Source: Paenibacillus sp.
Lineage (GTDB): Bacteria > Bacillota > Bacilli > Paenibacillales > Paenibacillaceae
Direction of reading: 5' to 3'
Length of the DNA stretch: 6,229 nucleotides
Assembly (NCBI GenBank): GCA_029256665.1
Contig: JAQSXN010000251.1
Location: 1-6,229, forward strand
Below the pieces are notes generated by a model that saw only the letters and a program-made list of their open reading frames with translations, made no database searches and had not been told where the DNA came from. Below are positions 5,247 through 6,229 of the stretch, piece after piece. Both the position numbers and the translations under genes were made by a program. Position 1 is the stretch's first letter. The number at the start of each line of letters is the position of its first letter.

Positions 5247-6218
5247 ATGAAAAAGAAAAACAAATTCATCATGATCGGCGCGGCAGTTGGTGCCATGACG
5301 TTATTTACGGCGACGGCTTTCGCTTATAGTCCGAATACGGCAGGCTACGATGCGTTCAAGGCGGTGCTGAAAGCGAATCATACGTCGGGGGCCGACATGG
5401 AGAGCGGGACGGTCAATGGAAACATCAGCTTGACGGTTGATGGCCAGACGGTGCTGAAGGCGGACGGCTCGGCGAAGATGGGGGAAGCGGGCGGCGAGCA
5501 CAACGTCAGCGGCGACCTCGATTTCACGCTCAAGGGCGTCGAACGACAAGCCAGCCTGTACAGCAATGGCGATGACAATGTCTATCTCGTGGACCGGACG
5601 CATGATTTGCATTATCAGGTCATTAACTTGGACGATGAGCATGCAGGCAAACATCACAAATGGTCGGATGAGGAGGAGTTCCAGGATCGCCCGATGAACA
5701 AGGCGGAAGAAGCGCTCCTCGATTTCCTGGTCGGTGACCTGAAGGACAACTTCAGCGTGGCGAACCAGGCGGACGGCTCGAAGACGATTACGGTCGACAT
5801 CAGCAAGGAGGACATTCCTCTTCCGCTGCGTTTACTGATGGACGCGGCATCTGCCGAGGACAAATTAGGGCGCGCGCATGCGCCGGAAGCGCATGCGGGA
5901 TGGGAGCAAATCAGCCAGCTTCCTTTCTTCCAAGGGCTTGAAGGAATCGACCTGGAAGCGCAATTGCCGGAGTTGACGGAAGACGTTGCCATTGAACATG
6001 TGCGGCTGCAAATGACGGTCGATGCGAATAACGAGGTGCAAGGCGTGCAGGGCGAGCTTGAAGTGAGCGGCAAAGACGAAGCGGGCGTCACCCACCGCGT
6101 GGAGCTGGAAGGCGCAGGCGACTTTAGCGACATCAATGCCACGACGCCGGATGCGTATGATCCTGCCGGAAAGACCGTGGAGAAGCTCGACGCGGCAAAG
6201 TTCGACGACCGCAGCTAA
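5247..6218 (+). CDS. Secreted protein of unknown function
   Basis: A 323-residue protein that I do not recognise as a named family. A Sec signal peptide is clear: KKKNK at 2-6, a hydrophobic core (7-22), and an A24-F-A26 cleavage site before Y27. There is no lipobox or membrane anchor, so the mature protein of about 297 residues should be released or held in the wall. It is acidic, and its first part (about 48-130) has alternating hydrophobic patterns typical of beta-strands. Next comes a charged, histidine-containing stretch (129-145, DDEHAGKHHKWSDEEEF), helical segments (151-167 and 192-208), and another probable beta region (248-297). A beta-rich, LolA/LppX-like lipid-binding fold is one speculation from this layout. 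Ribosome binding site AAAGGAG (5231-5237) lies 9 nt before ATG. It appears to be transcribed alone; anything downstream lies beyond the window. Confidence 0.88.
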   Translation: MKKKNKFIMIGAAVGAMTLFTATAFAYSPNTAGYDAFKAVLKANHTSGADMESGTVNGNISLTVDGQTVLKADGSAKMGEAGGEHNVSGDLDFTLKGVERQASLYSNGDDNVYLVDRTHDLHYQVINLDDEHAGKHHKWSDEEEFQDRPMNKAEEALLDFLVGDLKDNFSVANQADGSKTITVDISKEDIPLPLRLLMDAASAEDKLGRAHAPEAHAGWEQISQLPFFQGLEGIDLEAQLPELTEDVAIEHVRLQMTVDANNEVQGVQGELEVSGKDEAGVTHRVELEGAGDFSDINATTPDAYDPAGKTVEKLDAAKFDDRS

Positions 6219-6229
6219 CACAATTGACC

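Overview
The window looks like chromosomal DNA from a GC-rich, endospore-forming Bacillota, most likely in the Paenibacillaceae (Paenibacillus or Cohnella type). The reasons are strong AGGAGG-type ribosome binding sites, a TTG start, lipobox lipoproteins suited to a single-membrane cell, a YhcN/YlaJ-type spore lipoprotein, and Rho-independent terminators with clean T-runs. The genus assignment is inference from these traits and not from a database match.

Left part, minus strand (about 1-2251). Reading in the direction of transcription there is a YhcN/YlaJ-like lipoprotein gene, a non-coding stretch with a degenerate 51-bp tandem repeat, a tRNA-Asp(GUC) gene with encoded CCA, a Rho-independent terminator, a candidate promoter, and a complete gluQRS gene. 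GluQRS is the enzyme that glutamylates queuosine at position 34 of tRNA-Asp, so the modifying enzyme lies directly downstream of the gene for its RNA substrate. This is the most suggestive piece of context in the window.

Middle part, plus strand (about 2351-5117). A divergent intergenic region with a perfect 12-bp palindrome leads into a two-gene operon. The first gene encodes a Tat-exported lipoprotein of the gluconate 2-dehydrogenase subunit 3 family. The second encodes a GMC-family FAD oxidoreductase resembling the gluconate 2-dehydrogenase large subunit, with a four-cysteine motif. The operon closes with a long, multi-segment Rho-independent terminator. The flavoprotein has no export signal of its own and probably travels out folded, bound to its Tat partner, to end up tethered to the outer face of the membrane. 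The cytochrome c subunit of the classical proteobacterial three-subunit enzyme is absent here, so the electron acceptor is unknown.

Right part, plus strand (about 5118-6229). A monocistronic-looking gene encodes a secreted, acidic, Ser/Thr/Asp-rich protein with a classical Sec signal peptide and no recognised function. The window ends 11 bases after its stop codon.

I do not see a mobile element, CRISPR array, phage gene or an obviously new multi-gene system. The points worth following up are the tRNA-Asp/gluQRS pairing, the 51-bp repeats, the cytochrome-less lipid-anchored oxidoreductase and the uncharacterised secreted protein.
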